Origin: Leptospira brenneri
GTDB taxonomy: Bacteria; Spirochaetota; Leptospiria; Leptospirales; Leptospiraceae
DNA length: 64,000 nucleotides
Assembly (NCBI RefSeq): GCF_002812125.1
Contig: NZ_NPDQ01000004.1
Location: 372,001 to 436,000 of the forward strand
Direction: 5' to 3'
Of this stretch, positions 37,769-48,429 are shown piece by piece; within the stretch, counting starts at the first letter, position 1, and the number at the start of each line of letters is the position of its first letter. The position numbers and the translations under genes are program-made. The notes below the pieces were generated by a model, which saw only the letters and a list, made by a program, of their open reading frames with translations, was not told where the DNA came from and did not search any database.

Positions 37769-40590
37769 AGTCCCTCGCGAAAGATTTCGTAATCGGCCGC
37801 CTTCATCCCTGTGACACCTTGTTTCAGCCAAAGGAATTCTCCTGTTGTGACTGGAATGCGAATGGGAGAGTGACTCTCTTTATGTCCAAAGGAAGAAATG
37901 AGGAGGGAACCTTGGTTTTGCTTTTTTCTCAGTTGGATGGATTCACCGGATGCAATTCCATTTCCAATGGTGGCTGTTGATTTTACTGTGAGGAGTAAAT
38001 CCGATTCTCTTTGGAAGATGGGCAAAAACCAATCCTTTCCATCGGGGTCCACAATCCAGGCGCATCCATTGGGGTTTAAGATCGTAGAATTGGATTCAAA
38101 TCTTTGACCACCCGCCCCTAAAGGATACTTACCCAAGAACCGGGTTTGGTAGGAGACTAGTTCATCTGTGCTCACTTCGTCTTCTACTAAGTAAACACTC
38201 AAATCTTCAGAATTCGTCCCACGGTTGCAGAGATAAATCCATTCGTTTTGAGACTCATGTGGGTTTGGATAAATGGCTTCGATTTGAACAGGACCTTTTT
38301 GTTCTAAAAAACTTTTCGGTTGGATGAGCTGAGGATGGTTAAAATAAGAATAAATCTGTTCTTCTGGAAAAAACGGGAGTGGACTACCCGAATCGACTGT
38401 ATAGGAAGCATCACCTAATCTTTGTAAATTGATCTGTATTTTGTTAGATCCATTTCCCAAATAAATTCCCGTTTGGTTCTCCAATGGAAAATTCGTAGTA
38501 TAATGATAAGGAAGTGCTAACCTCTCGACTTCTAAACTTCGTAATTTTGATACTCCGGGAGATCGAAAATCGGAAGGACAAGATGATGATGGAACCAAGG
38601 AACGTGAAAAAAGAATGGGAGCCGGTTCTGGATGGAGTGACCGAGTTCCCCCGAGACTTTTTTCCCGAACCAAACTGGGATTAAAGTTTAGTGTTAAGTT
38701 TTCTGATAAATGATTTTTATAACGAAGAGAAAGGAAGGGTTCGGAAAAAAAATCTTCTGGCAATCGGTAGATTCTGTCTCCGTTACAAAGAGAGGATTGA
38801 CCTGCCAGTGTAATGATTTGGCTGCCCTTTGGTTTCCAAAATGAATATGTCTTTCCATTTTCTCTTTCAAAACGAACCACCCCTTCTTCTGGATCCCAAA
38901 ATCCAAAGTCCAAAAATGGAAACTGGTTAGGATTATATTCAAGAAGTTCTGTCGAAGCATTGACCACCAAACTTTCGTTTACAGTTCCTGGACTTAAGTG
39001 GAAACCATAGGCAGAAAGAAAAGGAGAACTGCCAAAGAACGGATGAGGAGATTGGTTTCCCGAAGTTATTTGTATCGAATGCCTATTTTTCTCTTGGAAT
39101 CGAAGTAAATGAAATTGATCTGGACTGGACAAAAATTCAGTTTTCGTTTTATCTTTTCTGTCTTCCCAAAAGAAATTTGGAATTTGAAAGACAAACTTAG
39201 GAAGAGAAAAGGGTTTTTCTTTTTCTAAAATTTCCAGACCCGACCAGAGTTTTCTTGTAAGAACAAAAATAGATCCAGAAGGCAAAATCCATTCATCAGC
39301 TGACAAAGGATAAATGGAATGATCAAAAACCCAGTTTAACGAAGATCCGTCACAAGTTCTTCCTAAATTTTGGAACTCAAAAAAACCTGGGATAGGCATT
39401 TCGGAATCAAAATGATTGCCAGGATAAAATTCTGTAATATGGATTTGGTCCGTTTGGCAACTCGGTATATCTCCATCTCTTTCTTTGGTTTGCAAAAGAT
39501 TGGGTAGACCAGGGTTTCCACAAAAGAGATCCTTTGCCTTCCAAAGATTATACTGATTGCGACAAGACAGAGAACGAACCTGACTTGAAAAAAACTCATT
39601 CCCTTGCCGAAAGGAAAAATGGGAATCTCTAAATTCTGAATTTCCGAAGCGGACTTGTGCATCCGTTCCCAGTCCCGAAAGGAATTCTTTGGGAATGGGA
39701 ATTCCTTGATATCTCTGGTCATCAGAAAAAAGTAAAATCCCATGTGGTAGAATGATCTTGGATCGTTTGGCAAATAAATCCGACTGAAAGGACTTCCATT
39801 CCCCTCCGATTTCTAGGTCAATCGTAGGATCCTTCGGGCAAAGGACAGAGTCTTTTGGATTTTCCCATTCGATCCACCTTTGGTACGAGGATTCGGAATG
39901 ACGAAAGAGTTCCGAAACAACGGGTTCTGTGGGATCGCAATGAGAGAACCAATTTTCATTTTGTGATTCGATTCTTTCTGCAATTTCTCCTAAATCAGGG
40001 CAACCAAGTTCGAAAGAAAGAACGAGTTGTTTGTTTTCTGAACCCATAAGCCGGTGGGAAGGAAATAGAATCTCACATACTTCAGAAGTTCTCTGGATAA
40101 AAGTAGGATGAGGGAGCCCAAAGGTTTGGTAAGTGACAAGTCCACTCGACCAAATTTGTCTCTCCCATTGCAAAACCTTGTTCAGTGCTTCGCTGTCTTT
40201 TTTCCATTTTCCGTATTCTAAGGCTACGGCCTTCCATCCATTTCCCTTGATCTCCCAAGAAGGATACTCTTTCGGTTCCTCTTCTAGTAAGGAAAACCCC
40301 TGGTTCCATTTTTCAGATATGTGTTCGTTTGTTTTCCAACAGATGCGAAATTTTCCACCTAACTCACGATCATACAATGAGAGAGGAAGAGAATGGATAC
40401 AAAGTAAACCAGATTCAAAACTTGTATAGTTTGTGTTTTCAATGATATCTCCCGCATCTTCCACCTCTCCATATTGGAATTCAAGGCGAGGGACTTCATC
40501 ATAAACTCCACCAAACGAAAGGAAGGGGGAATTTTCTTTATTTTGGCATCCTAGGAGAAATAATATAAAGACTAAAATTTGTTTTCGCAT
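37765..40590 (-). CDS. large lipoprotein with lamin-tail-like domains
   Basis: A 941-residue lipoprotein starting MRKQILVFILFLLGC, with Cys15 lipidated. ATG 40590 is chosen because GAGG lies six bases upstream; a TTG at 40602 would add four residues. Two segments look like lamin-tail domains: one about 380-460 (IHITEFYPGN, FFEFQNLG, LPSGSIFVLTR) and one about 785-880 (VQIEAIYPNPHESQNEWIYL, LNPNGCAWIVDPDG). Such domains in bacteria are known in secreted proteins linked to phosphoesterases and nucleases. Here the gene heads a trio with an outer-membrane protein and a PLD-like enzyme. uvrC lies 36 bp upstream. Confidence 0.7.
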   Translation of the reverse strand: MRKQILVFILFLLGCQNKENSPFLSFGGVYDEVPRLEFQYGEVEDAGDIIENTNYTSFESGLLCIHSLPLSLYDRELGGKFRICWKTNEHISEKWNQGFSLLEEEPKEYPSWEIKGNGWKAVALEYGKWKKDSEALNKVLQWERQIWSSGLVTYQTFGLPHPTFIQRTSEVCEILFPSHRLMGSENKQLVLSFELGCPDLGEIAERIESQNENWFSHCDPTEPVVSELFRHSESSYQRWIEWENPKDSVLCPKDPTIDLEIGGEWKSFQSDLFAKRSKIILPHGILLFSDDQRYQGIPIPKEFLSGLGTDAQVRFGNSEFRDSHFSFRQGNEFFSSQVRSLSCRNQYNLWKAKDLFCGNPGLPNLLQTKERDGDIPSCQTDQIHITEFYPGNHFDSEMPIPGFFEFQNLGRTCDGSSLNWVFDHSIYPLSADEWILPSGSIFVLTRKLWSGLEILEKEKPFSLPKFVFQIPNFFWEDRKDKTKTEFLSSPDQFHLLRFQEKNRHSIQITSGNQSPHPFFGSSPFLSAYGFHLSPGTVNESLVVNASTELLEYNPNQFPFLDFGFWDPEEGVVRFERENGKTYSFWKPKGSQIITLAGQSSLCNGDRIYRLPEDFFSEPFLSLRYKNHLSENLTLNFNPSLVREKSLGGTRSLHPEPAPILFSRSLVPSSSCPSDFRSPGVSKLRSLEVERLALPYHYTTNFPLENQTGIYLGNGSNKIQINLQRLGDASYTVDSGSPLPFFPEEQIYSYFNHPQLIQPKSFLEQKGPVQIEAIYPNPHESQNEWIYLCNRGTNSEDLSVYLVEDEVSTDELVSYQTRFLGKYPLGAGGQRFESNSTILNPNGCAWIVDPDGKDWFLPIFQRESDLLLTVKSTATIGNGIASGESIQLRKKQNQGSLLISSFGHKESHSPIRIPVTTGEFLWLKQGVTGMKAADYEIFREGL

Positions 40591-40626
40591 CTCCCACCTC
40601 AATGGATACAGGTGGAAGAGAAAAAC

Positions 40627-42468
40627 CTATGGTTCTATTTTTCTTAAATTTTGGATTCCATTGTAGATTTTTTCCGCAAGGACAGGCCCAATGCCAGGAA
40701 CATTTTTTAATTCATCAATGCTTGCATCGGTAACTTTCTTTTTGGATTGAAAATAGGATAAAATACTTTTCCTTCGACTCGCACCAATATCTTCAATATC
40801 ATCCAAAATCGTTTTTAAGGCTTTTTTCTTTCTTTGGACTCTTTGGAAGGTCACACCGAACCGGTGCGCCTCATCCCGCAAATTCCGAAGGAGTCGCATC
40901 ATGGGTGAATGGATATCAAAACTATAAGGGTGTTTTTCACCTGGGAAATAAATTTCTTCCCTTTTTTTTGCAAGACCGACCATGGGAATATGACCTAGCT
41001 CAAGCGCATTGGCTGCTTCAGCCGCTCTTGACAACTGAGTGAGTCCCCCATCAATCACAATCAGATCAGGTAATGGTTCTTCTTCATTTACCAAATGACT
41101 GAGCCTACGAGCAATGACCTCATGAATCATCCCTGGATCATTGATCCCCTCATACCCTCGCATTTTATAATGCCTATAACCTGCCTTATACGGTTTTCCA
41201 TCCACAAACATCACACCGCTGGCAACGGGAGAAGAACCTTGAAAATGTGAAATATCATAACATTCTATCGTTCTAGGCAAAACAGGTAAATTTAATTTGT
41301 CTTGGAGTTCTTTCATCGCCACCGATTGGTCACGAAGTTTAGTCGCAAGGATTCGTTCGGTCAAACTAAGGTCGGCATTTTTTTCCGCAAGTCGCAGGAG
41401 AGATTTTTTGGGACCCATTTCCGGAAACTTAAGTTTGATAGAAGTTCCAAATTTTTCCGTAATGGCTTCAACAAATACATCATAGTTGCCCTTGGCCGAA
41501 GGTGGTAAAAAAACAATACTTGGTAAAAGAGTGACATTTAAATAATAATCACGAAGAAACGATGTAAAAACTTCCTCATCATCAGAAAAAGATAAGCCTG
41601 TTAGAGGGAAAGACTTTTTACCTTCAAGCCTTCCGCCACGCACTTCTAAAATCACAACCTGGCCATCATCCTCTCTTTTGCTAATCCCGAGGATGTCTTC
41701 ATCTCCCCCATCCATACTAACAACAGTTTGCTTTTCTCGAACAACATTGATTTTTTCGATTCTTACTTTTAGATACCCTGCTCTTTCATATTCCATCCTT
41801 TCGGATGCCTTCACCATAGCTGTTTTTAGACCTGCAACCAAACGTTCTTTTTTACCTTCTAAAAAACTTAAGATTTCATCAACTAACTCTGAGTAGGTTT
41901 CTTTGGTGACATTCCCCTGGCAAGGACCAAGACAACGTCCCATATGGAAATTGAGACAAGGTCTCTGTGGTTTGGCAAGAGGGAGTTTGAGTTTTGTTTT
42001 CCGAATTGGAAAGATTCTATGTATCAATTCCAAAGTGTCACGTGCCGCTTTTACATCGGTAAAGGGTCCAAAGTAGCGGTCTCCGTTATCTTTGATTTTC
42101 CGCGTCAAAAAGACCATAGGATAATCTTCACTTGTGGATACACAAAGAAAGGGATATCTTTTATCGTCTTTCAGTCTGACATTGAACTTTGGATTGTATT
42201 TTTTAATTAAAGTGGCTTCTAAAAGTAAGGCTTCTTTTTCGGTACTGGTAGCAATCCAATCTAGGTCATACAATTCAACATTAAGGGCTCTAGTTTTACG
42301 ATCTTTTTGGTTTGGGTTTAAATAAGACCGAACTCTTGACTGTAATTTTAGTGCTTTGCCTACATAGATCACTTCACCTAATTCATTTTTCCAAAGATAA
42401 CATCCAGGTGAACTTCCTAAGTTTTTAATCTTTTCCTGAATGGTTTTGAGAACAAGTGAGTCTTTCAT
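40627..42468 (-). CDS. uvrC: excinuclease ABC subunit C
   Basis: Nucleotide-excision-repair nuclease, 613 residues, making both incisions with UvrB. It has the GIY-YIG domain at about 16-95 (GCYLWKNELGEVIYVGKALKL, with the Tyr and Arg residues in place), the cysteine cluster CLNFHMGRCLGPCQG near 178, and a UVR motif near 210-245. The RNase H-like C-terminal nuclease contains CYDISHFQG and DLIVIDGGLTQL. Tandem helix-hairpin-helix motifs sit at the end (IEDIGASRRKSIL, NVPGIGPVLAEKIY). It is divergent from the chemoreceptor gene and possibly read through into the lamin-tail operon. Confidence 0.97.
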   Translation of the reverse strand: MKDSLVLKTIQEKIKNLGSSPGCYLWKNELGEVIYVGKALKLQSRVRSYLNPNQKDRKTRALNVELYDLDWIATSTEKEALLLEATLIKKYNPKFNVRLKDDKRYPFLCVSTSEDYPMVFLTRKIKDNGDRYFGPFTDVKAARDTLELIHRIFPIRKTKLKLPLAKPQRPCLNFHMGRCLGPCQGNVTKETYSELVDEILSFLEGKKERLVAGLKTAMVKASERMEYERAGYLKVRIEKINVVREKQTVVSMDGGDEDILGISKREDDGQVVILEVRGGRLEGKKSFPLTGLSFSDDEEVFTSFLRDYYLNVTLLPSIVFLPPSAKGNYDVFVEAITEKFGTSIKLKFPEMGPKKSLLRLAEKNADLSLTERILATKLRDQSVAMKELQDKLNLPVLPRTIECYDISHFQGSSPVASGVMFVDGKPYKAGYRHYKMRGYEGINDPGMIHEVIARRLSHLVNEEEPLPDLIVIDGGLTQLSRAAEAANALELGHIPMVGLAKKREEIYFPGEKHPYSFDIHSPMMRLLRNLRDEAHRFGVTFQRVQRKKKALKTILDDIEDIGASRRKSILSYFQSKKKVTDASIDELKNVPGIGPVLAEKIYNGIQNLRKIEP

Positions 42469-42527
42469 TATAGGTTCTTAATGGAATTTTACGTTTACAA
42501 TTCTTAGACGGTCTGTATCCCTAGGGT

Positions 42528-45038
42528 ATGGATATGCGTAAAATGATCAAATTTATAATTTTTGGTCTAGAAGGTTTTAATTACGGAATCGGTGTCCCCA
42601 CTCTCCTTGCTTATATTTATTTTTTTACAGAATGGTCAGGAGAAGAATTTCAAACGATTCTAATTTCGACCGCTATTGCCGTTTTTTTCATCCTAGGATT
42701 TTGTATTAGTTTTTATTGGATTCGGTTTGCTCCCGTTTCGCGAATCGGAAGACCAGAAGCAACAAAACGCGATCACAAATTAGCTTACTTTTGGTTGGAT
42801 CATTTGGGACGTGTCGCCATCATCGATATGATCATCCGGTATGCGATTGGATTTTTGTTTGTTTTAGGAGCCCTTCTCTTTTACTTGAGATCAACAAACT
42901 TTGTCCTTATGAGTGAAATGGCTATCGGTTTATTTCTCACTCTTGCCATTACCGTCATCTTTCAATCCATCTTCATTGATTATGTAGAAAATAAATTTAA
43001 TATCAAAGGAATCCTCCTCAACATTCGAAATGATCATACAAGGCATATCAATACAAGAAAACTTTCCCGAAACTTAGGATTCCAAACGGTTCTTTCCTTT
43101 TTTGCAGCGATTCTTATTTTATTTATCATCAACTATCGGATGAATTTCAGGCAAGAATTGAATTTGGTCAATACCAGCATGGAACAATCCGTGATGGACT
43201 CAGAGACCTTAATGCGAGTGACTCTTGTTGACTTTCGGGACAGGCTCACCCTTTCCATTTTTGCAGAAAATAAATTAAAAGACCAAATCATAAAAAAAGA
43301 CGTTCAAGCCATTCGAGCTGTCTTAAACGAAATCCAGTTAAAAAGTACAAACCATGCCGTCGAAGCATTATTCTATTACAAACCAGAAGACGGGATTTTT
43401 GTCTCAACCAATGAATATAATCGGACAAAAACTGGTTCTGTATTTTTTATCGAAGATGTAGATCTAGCCAAACAAGGTCCACTTAGACATACGAGCATTC
43501 GTTCTCGTGTCTCAGGTGATATTATCTCTCCTTATACACTTCCCGTTTACCAAAATGATCAGTTTCTCGGTTATGTAGGTGGATTTTTAAACATTGGTAA
43601 ACTTTCCAGTTTCATTTTGGGGAATATCAAAATTGGACTTTCTGGTAAGGTTGGATTTTTTGATGGAGATGGAACGATCGTCTACTACTCAAACAAAAAA
43701 GAAATCGGAAACAACGCCAAAGCGAAGTTAGTTTTTGATCTTCCTTTCCAAAATGAAAATGCGCTCGGTTTTGTTGACTCTACGGAAGATGGAACTTTAA
43801 AAAGAATTTTCTTTGTAAAAAACCCTGAGTTCAATTATGTTATTTTTTCTATTTTCGAAAACACAGAGTTGTATGAAAAAACATTAGTCAGTTTGTTCAC
43901 CACTCTCGGGATCTCCATTGTTGTGGTTTTATTCATTGGAATCATTACGGTTCTAGTGATAGAATCCAAACTAAAACCATTAGAACGAATTCGAACAAGA
44001 ATTGCAGAGATGGTCAAAGGCAATTTACAATCTGATTTTTATGACTCGAGTCGAGACGAAATTGGAAGTATGGCGAATGCCATGTTTGATTTTCAAACGA
44101 AACTTAGACAGATTGTCAATAAAACTCAAACGGTCTCGAACGAACTCACAAATACCAGTTCCGATATTTATGAATCTATGTTATCTCTTTCCGATGCCGC
44201 GCAGAACCAAGCAGCAAGTAGTGAAGAAATTTCAGCTTCAGTGGAAGAAATCACCGCAGGAATAGAAAGTGTAGCCCAAAGGACAGAAACCCAATCCTTT
44301 ACATTAGTTTCTCTTATGAAAAAGATGACAGAACTGAATGAGGCAGTTTCTGAGATCGATAAAAAGTTCCAAGTTGCTGACACAAGAGTCGAAGAAATCA
44401 CAAACGATGCAAAGTTAGGTGAAAAATCTTTAAGTGAGATGAAACTCTCGATGGATAATATTTATCAGTCCTCTTCGGAGATGACAAATGTTGTCGAAAT
44501 CATCCATAACATATCAGAACAAATCAATTTACTAGCACTGAATGCCGCCATAGAAGCAGCAAGAGCCGGTGTCGCAGGAAGAGGTTTTGCCGTAGTTGCC
44601 GATGAAATCTCAAAACTCGCCGAAAAAACCGCAAAATCGATTGATGACATTGAAGAACTCATCAAACAAAATGAAGGGGAAATCAAACAAGGTCAGGAAA
44701 AAATTGACCAGTCCATCGTCATTTTAAGCGAAACGATTTCTGGTGTGAACTCGATCAACCAAATGACAAAAGAAATTCGTACAGTCGTCCAAAAACAAAT
44801 TGAAACCAATGAAGAAGTCAACGAAGGTGTCACTCAAATTCGCGAACTTTCCGAAATGATCAAGGAAGCAACCGACGAACAAAAGATGGCGATGTTAGAA
44901 ATTTCGAGATCAATGGCAGAAATCAATACCCATGCGCAAACCACTGCCATGTCGAGTGAAGGAACCAAATCTAGTTCTCAAAACATGAACCAACTTTCTG
45001 AAAGTTTACGAAGAGAGATCAATTATTTCCATGTCTAA
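42528..45038 (+). CDS. methyl-accepting chemotaxis protein with multi-helix N-terminus
   Basis: An 836-residue chemoreceptor. Its N-terminus is unusual: about four membrane helices (roughly 8-33, 40-65, 100-123, 128-150) precede a fifth (187-206). A periplasmic Cache-like sensor (about 207-445, with [17 protein letters not shown] and [14 protein letters not shown]) and a sixth helix (about 450-475) follow. A HAMP domain then leads to the cytoplasmic signalling hairpin with the tip [16 protein letters not shown], then [19 protein letters not shown]. The tip should bind CheA/CheW. Two ATG codons occur at the start (42528, 42534). It overlaps the next gene by 8 bp. Confidence 0.92.
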   Translation: MDMRKMIKFIIFGLEGFNYGIGVPTLLAYIYFFTEWSGEEFQTILISTAIAVFFILGFCISFYWIRFAPVSRIGRPEATKRDHKLAYFWLDHLGRVAIIDMIIRYAIGFLFVLGALLFYLRSTNFVLMSEMAIGLFLTLAITVIFQSIFIDYVENKFNIKGILLNIRNDHTRHINTRKLSRNLGFQTVLSFFAAILILFIINYRMNFRQELNLVNTSMEQSVMDSETLMRVTLVDFRDRLTLSIFAENKLKDQIIKKDVQAIRAVLNEIQLKSTNHAVEALFYYKPEDGIFVSTNEYNRTKTGSVFFIEDVDLAKQGPLRHTSIRSRVSGDIISPYTLPVYQNDQFLGYVGGFLNIGKLSSFILGNIKIGLSGKVGFFDGDGTIVYYSNKKEIGNNAKAKLVFDLPFQNENALGFVDSTEDGTLKRIFFVKNPEFNYVIFSIFENTELYEKTLVSLFTTLGISIVVVLFIGIITVLVIESKLKPLERIRTRIAEMVKGNLQSDFYDSSRDEIGSMANAMFDFQTKLRQIVNKTQTVSNELTNTSSDIYESMLSLSDAAQNQAASSEEISASVEEITAGIESVAQRTETQSFTLVSLMKKMTELNEAVSEIDKKFQVADTRVEEITNDAKLGEKSLSEMKLSMDNIYQSSSEMTNVVEIIHNISEQINLLALNAAIEAARAGVAGRGFAVVADEISKLAEKTAKSIDDIEELIKQNEGEIKQGQEKIDQSIVILSETISGVNSINQMTKEIRTVVQKQIETNEEVNEGVTQIRELSEMIKEATDEQKMAMLEISRSMAEINTHAQTTAMSSEGTKSSSQNMNQLSESLRREINYFHV

Positions 45039-45561
45039 ATCTAAAAACAAAGTTCCATTCAAAACAAGATTGTATGCTTTTCTGATCCCGCTCTTTCTAG
45101 GACTCGTATTTGCAGTTCTGTTTAAGTATTACGTAATCACTCCTGTTCATATTCCGAATCAGTTTATGGAACCCACTCTAAAAAAAGGATCCACCGCTTA
45201 CTTCAATCGTTTGTTTCGGGTCAAACAATTAGGGATTGGTGATGTAGTGCTCGTTCGTTCTCCTCTGGATCCAGAGTCCTTTTTAATCGCAAGGATCGTT
45301 GGAAAACCAGGGGATACCATTTATGTTCAAAAACGTATGGTCTTTCGAAATGGATCATTACTTGACCCAACCAGTTTTCCAGAATCTTCTCCGGGAGAGA
45401 TTCCTCTCATCCCACAAGGAAAAACAGAATCAGATGATCTGCCGAAACTCACTGTTTCTGAAAAATCTTTTTTCTTACTCGCAGACAACCGCGAACTCGG
45501 AGTGGATTCGAGAACTTTAGGTGTCGTTCCAGAAAACCAAATCATTGCAACTCTATGGTAA
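45031..45561 (+). CDS. signal peptidase I homologue lacking catalytic Ser and Lys
   Basis: A 176-residue protein with one N-terminal membrane helix (about 15-36) and the S26A fold signatures. Box B normally reads SMxPTL with a nucleophilic Ser. Here it is [10 protein letters not shown], so Phe45 (TTT) replaces the serine. Box D normally reads IKRxVGxPGD with the general-base Lys; here it is [11 protein letters not shown], so Ala87 replaces the lysine. Box C (GDVVLV) and box E ([17 protein letters not shown]) are well kept. It is therefore a predicted non-catalytic pseudopeptidase rather than a decayed gene, since the frame is intact. It overlaps the upstream chemoreceptor gene by 8 bp, implying co-expression. 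Confidence 0.85.
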   Translation: MSKSKNKVPFKTRLYAFLIPLFLGLVFAVLFKYYVITPVHIPNQFMEPTLKKGSTAYFNRLFRVKQLGIGDVVLVRSPLDPESFLIARIVGKPGDTIYVQKRMVFRNGSLLDPTSFPESSPGEIPLIPQGKTESDDLPKLTVSEKSFFLLADNRELGVDSRTLGVVPENQIIATLW

Positions 45562-45574
45562 AAATAAACAAGAG

Positions 45575-47233
45575 TTAGGTTTTTAGAAAAAAAGGTAAGT
45601 CCACAAAAAACTTAGTTTTTCCAGGCCTTGTTTCAAAGTGGATCCGGCCATTGTGCCTTTCCACGATCTTTCTACAAATATCGAGCCCAAGCCCACTCCC
45701 TTCCCCCGAAGGTTTGGTCGTAAAAAAAGGCTCGAAGATTCGGCTTTGTACATCAAAAGGGATCCCTGATCCAGAATCTTCCACAGTCACTCGCACCATT
45801 CCTTGGAAAACTTCTGTTCGAATTTTCATTTCTCCGAAGAAGGTCATCGCTTGGAGTCCATTATAAATCAAATTTGTCCACAGATGTAACAATTCTTCCG
45901 GATATCCTTCTATTAGAGGAATGGATGCGTATTCTCTCACTAAAGTTACTTTTTTCTTAAACTGATTTTGATAGAGAGTGATGACTGTTTCAATATTTTC
46001 CTCTAGATTTGTTCTCACGGGACTTGAAGAAACTTCAAACCGAGCAAAGTTTTTTAAGGCAAAGGTCATTTTACTTGCTCGTTCGACAGCCAATTGCATA
46101 ATACTTAAAGACTGGTACACAGTGATCTCTTCAGCTAACAAAGATACTATGGCAAAAACATCAGAATCTTGAAACAGGATTTCGAACTCTTCGAGAATGG
46201 GTAATTCAAATCCTGAATCGATCAACTGATAGGAAAAGGATTCAGGAATACTTTTAGATTTCAGCCAGGATTCAATTTCTTTTCTCCGCCTCATCCTTTC
46301 CTTTCCAGAAACCATTTCGACACGGGTTTTTAATACATCCAAACAATTCAGAAATAACTTCTGTTTCTCTAAAGAAGGAAGTAAATCCTTCAATTCTTTT
46401 TGGAATAAAGACAATTCGGAATCAAATAGAGATTGTTTTAAATTCTGAGCAGAAGCATGGATGGCAGCGATTGGGTTATTGATTTCATGAGCGATCCCAG
46501 CAACTAATTGACCAAGACTTGCCATTTTTTCGGATAAAATCAACTGGGCTTGTGTTTTTTGTAAACTGGTAATGGTAACTTCTAATTCTGCATTTGTTAT
46601 TTTCAGGTTCTTTGTCCGTTCTTCAACCAACCTTTCCAAACTTTCATTTAATTCACGAAGTTCCTTTTCCCTAGCTTGTAATTCTTTATTGATTTCATTT
46701 TTCCGTAAATTACTAACTGTGAGTGCAATTTGATCTCCCAATTGGCTACAAAAAATGATTTCATTCTCTTCCCAACTATGAGGTTTCCCTACATGTTCAA
46801 AACATAAAGTGCCGATTAACTCTTCTCCCATCCGAATCACCCCGTCTAACATCGCTGTAATGTTATTTGGTTTTAAATACGACTCAATAAACCCTTTGGT
46901 TCTTGGGTCTGTATAGGGATCACTTGCATCTACATATTTTTCTGTCACAAGGTATTGAAACTCTTCACGAAATTCCTGTTCTTTTAAAATGCCCCCTGAG
47001 CCATGTTCGCCTTTACTTAAGAAAAAAGTATCCACATTCAGTAGCTCATCTTTGGTTTCGTTAAAAAGCCAAACACCAACACGTTCGATTCCCAAAAGCT
47101 CGGAAACTGATTTTGTAATGAACCTAGCGAATATAAGGATTTCTCCAGAACGGATGGCTGGATGGGAGGAGACCTGGGCCAAAATCCTTTGTTCCGCTCG
47201 TGCCCGGTTGAGCTCTTTTTCTAAGCCTTTCAT
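45575..47233 (-). CDS. GAF-domain sensor histidine kinase with extended DHp domain
   Basis: A soluble kinase of 552 residues. A GAF domain covers about 20-175 (RVGVWLFNET, GTLCFEHVGKPHSW). A coiled coil lies at 178-235, then the H-box GQLVAGIAHEINNPIAAIH with His249. About 145 residues separate His249 from ALKNFARF, matching the enlarged spacing of the kinase at 6340-9024, with a shared SGKE(R)-x-R-R-x-KE-type basic segment. The ATPase domain has LIYNGLQ, DSGSGIP and GEGSGLGLDIC. It converges on the pseudopeptidase gene and is divergent from gapA. No response regulator is adjacent on its strand. Confidence 0.9.
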   Translation of the reverse strand: MKGLEKELNRARAEQRILAQVSSHPAIRSGEILIFARFITKSVSELLGIERVGVWLFNETKDELLNVDTFFLSKGEHGSGGILKEQEFREEFQYLVTEKYVDASDPYTDPRTKGFIESYLKPNNITAMLDGVIRMGEELIGTLCFEHVGKPHSWEENEIIFCSQLGDQIALTVSNLRKNEINKELQAREKELRELNESLERLVEERTKNLKITNAELEVTITSLQKTQAQLILSEKMASLGQLVAGIAHEINNPIAAIHASAQNLKQSLFDSELSLFQKELKDLLPSLEKQKLFLNCLDVLKTRVEMVSGKERMRRRKEIESWLKSKSIPESFSYQLIDSGFELPILEEFEILFQDSDVFAIVSLLAEEITVYQSLSIMQLAVERASKMTFALKNFARFEVSSSPVRTNLEENIETVITLYQNQFKKKVTLVREYASIPLIEGYPEELLHLWTNLIYNGLQAMTFFGEMKIRTEVFQGMVRVTVEDSGSGIPFDVQSRIFEPFFTTKPSGEGSGLGLDICRKIVERHNGRIHFETRPGKTKFFVDLPFFLKT

Positions 47234-47289
47234 GGGTAATCTAGAATCCTATTGGACGGATTCCTAGAGGAATTCTAGCCAAAGAAGAC

Positions 47290-47300
47290 GTGAATTTCAC
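47290..47300. promoter_or_regulatory. short palindrome in the kinase/gapA divergent spacer
   Basis: GTGAATTTCAC is a perfect 5-bp inverted repeat around one base, in the 187-bp spacer between the divergent GAF kinase gene and gapA. It is 57 bp from the kinase start and 121 bp from gapA. It could be an operator, but no second copy or clear promoter overlap was found. Confidence 0.25.
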
Positions 47301-47411
47301 AATTTCTTAAGCCTTCTCTGCGTACTTAGCCCTTAAAATGAGTGACAGAGACCCCGAACCCGAAATTCTGTAATTAAAAAATCGTTTCATCTTTCGATAC
47401 GAGCCTTTTAG

Positions 47412-48428
<1,017 letters not shown>

Positions 48429-48429
48429 G

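Noticed and set aside
36338..37831. Longer version of the outer-membrane protein starting at 37831
   Set aside because: It would add 21 residues before a complete signal peptide and overlap the upstream gene by 67 bp; TTG 37768 gives a TTGA coupling instead.
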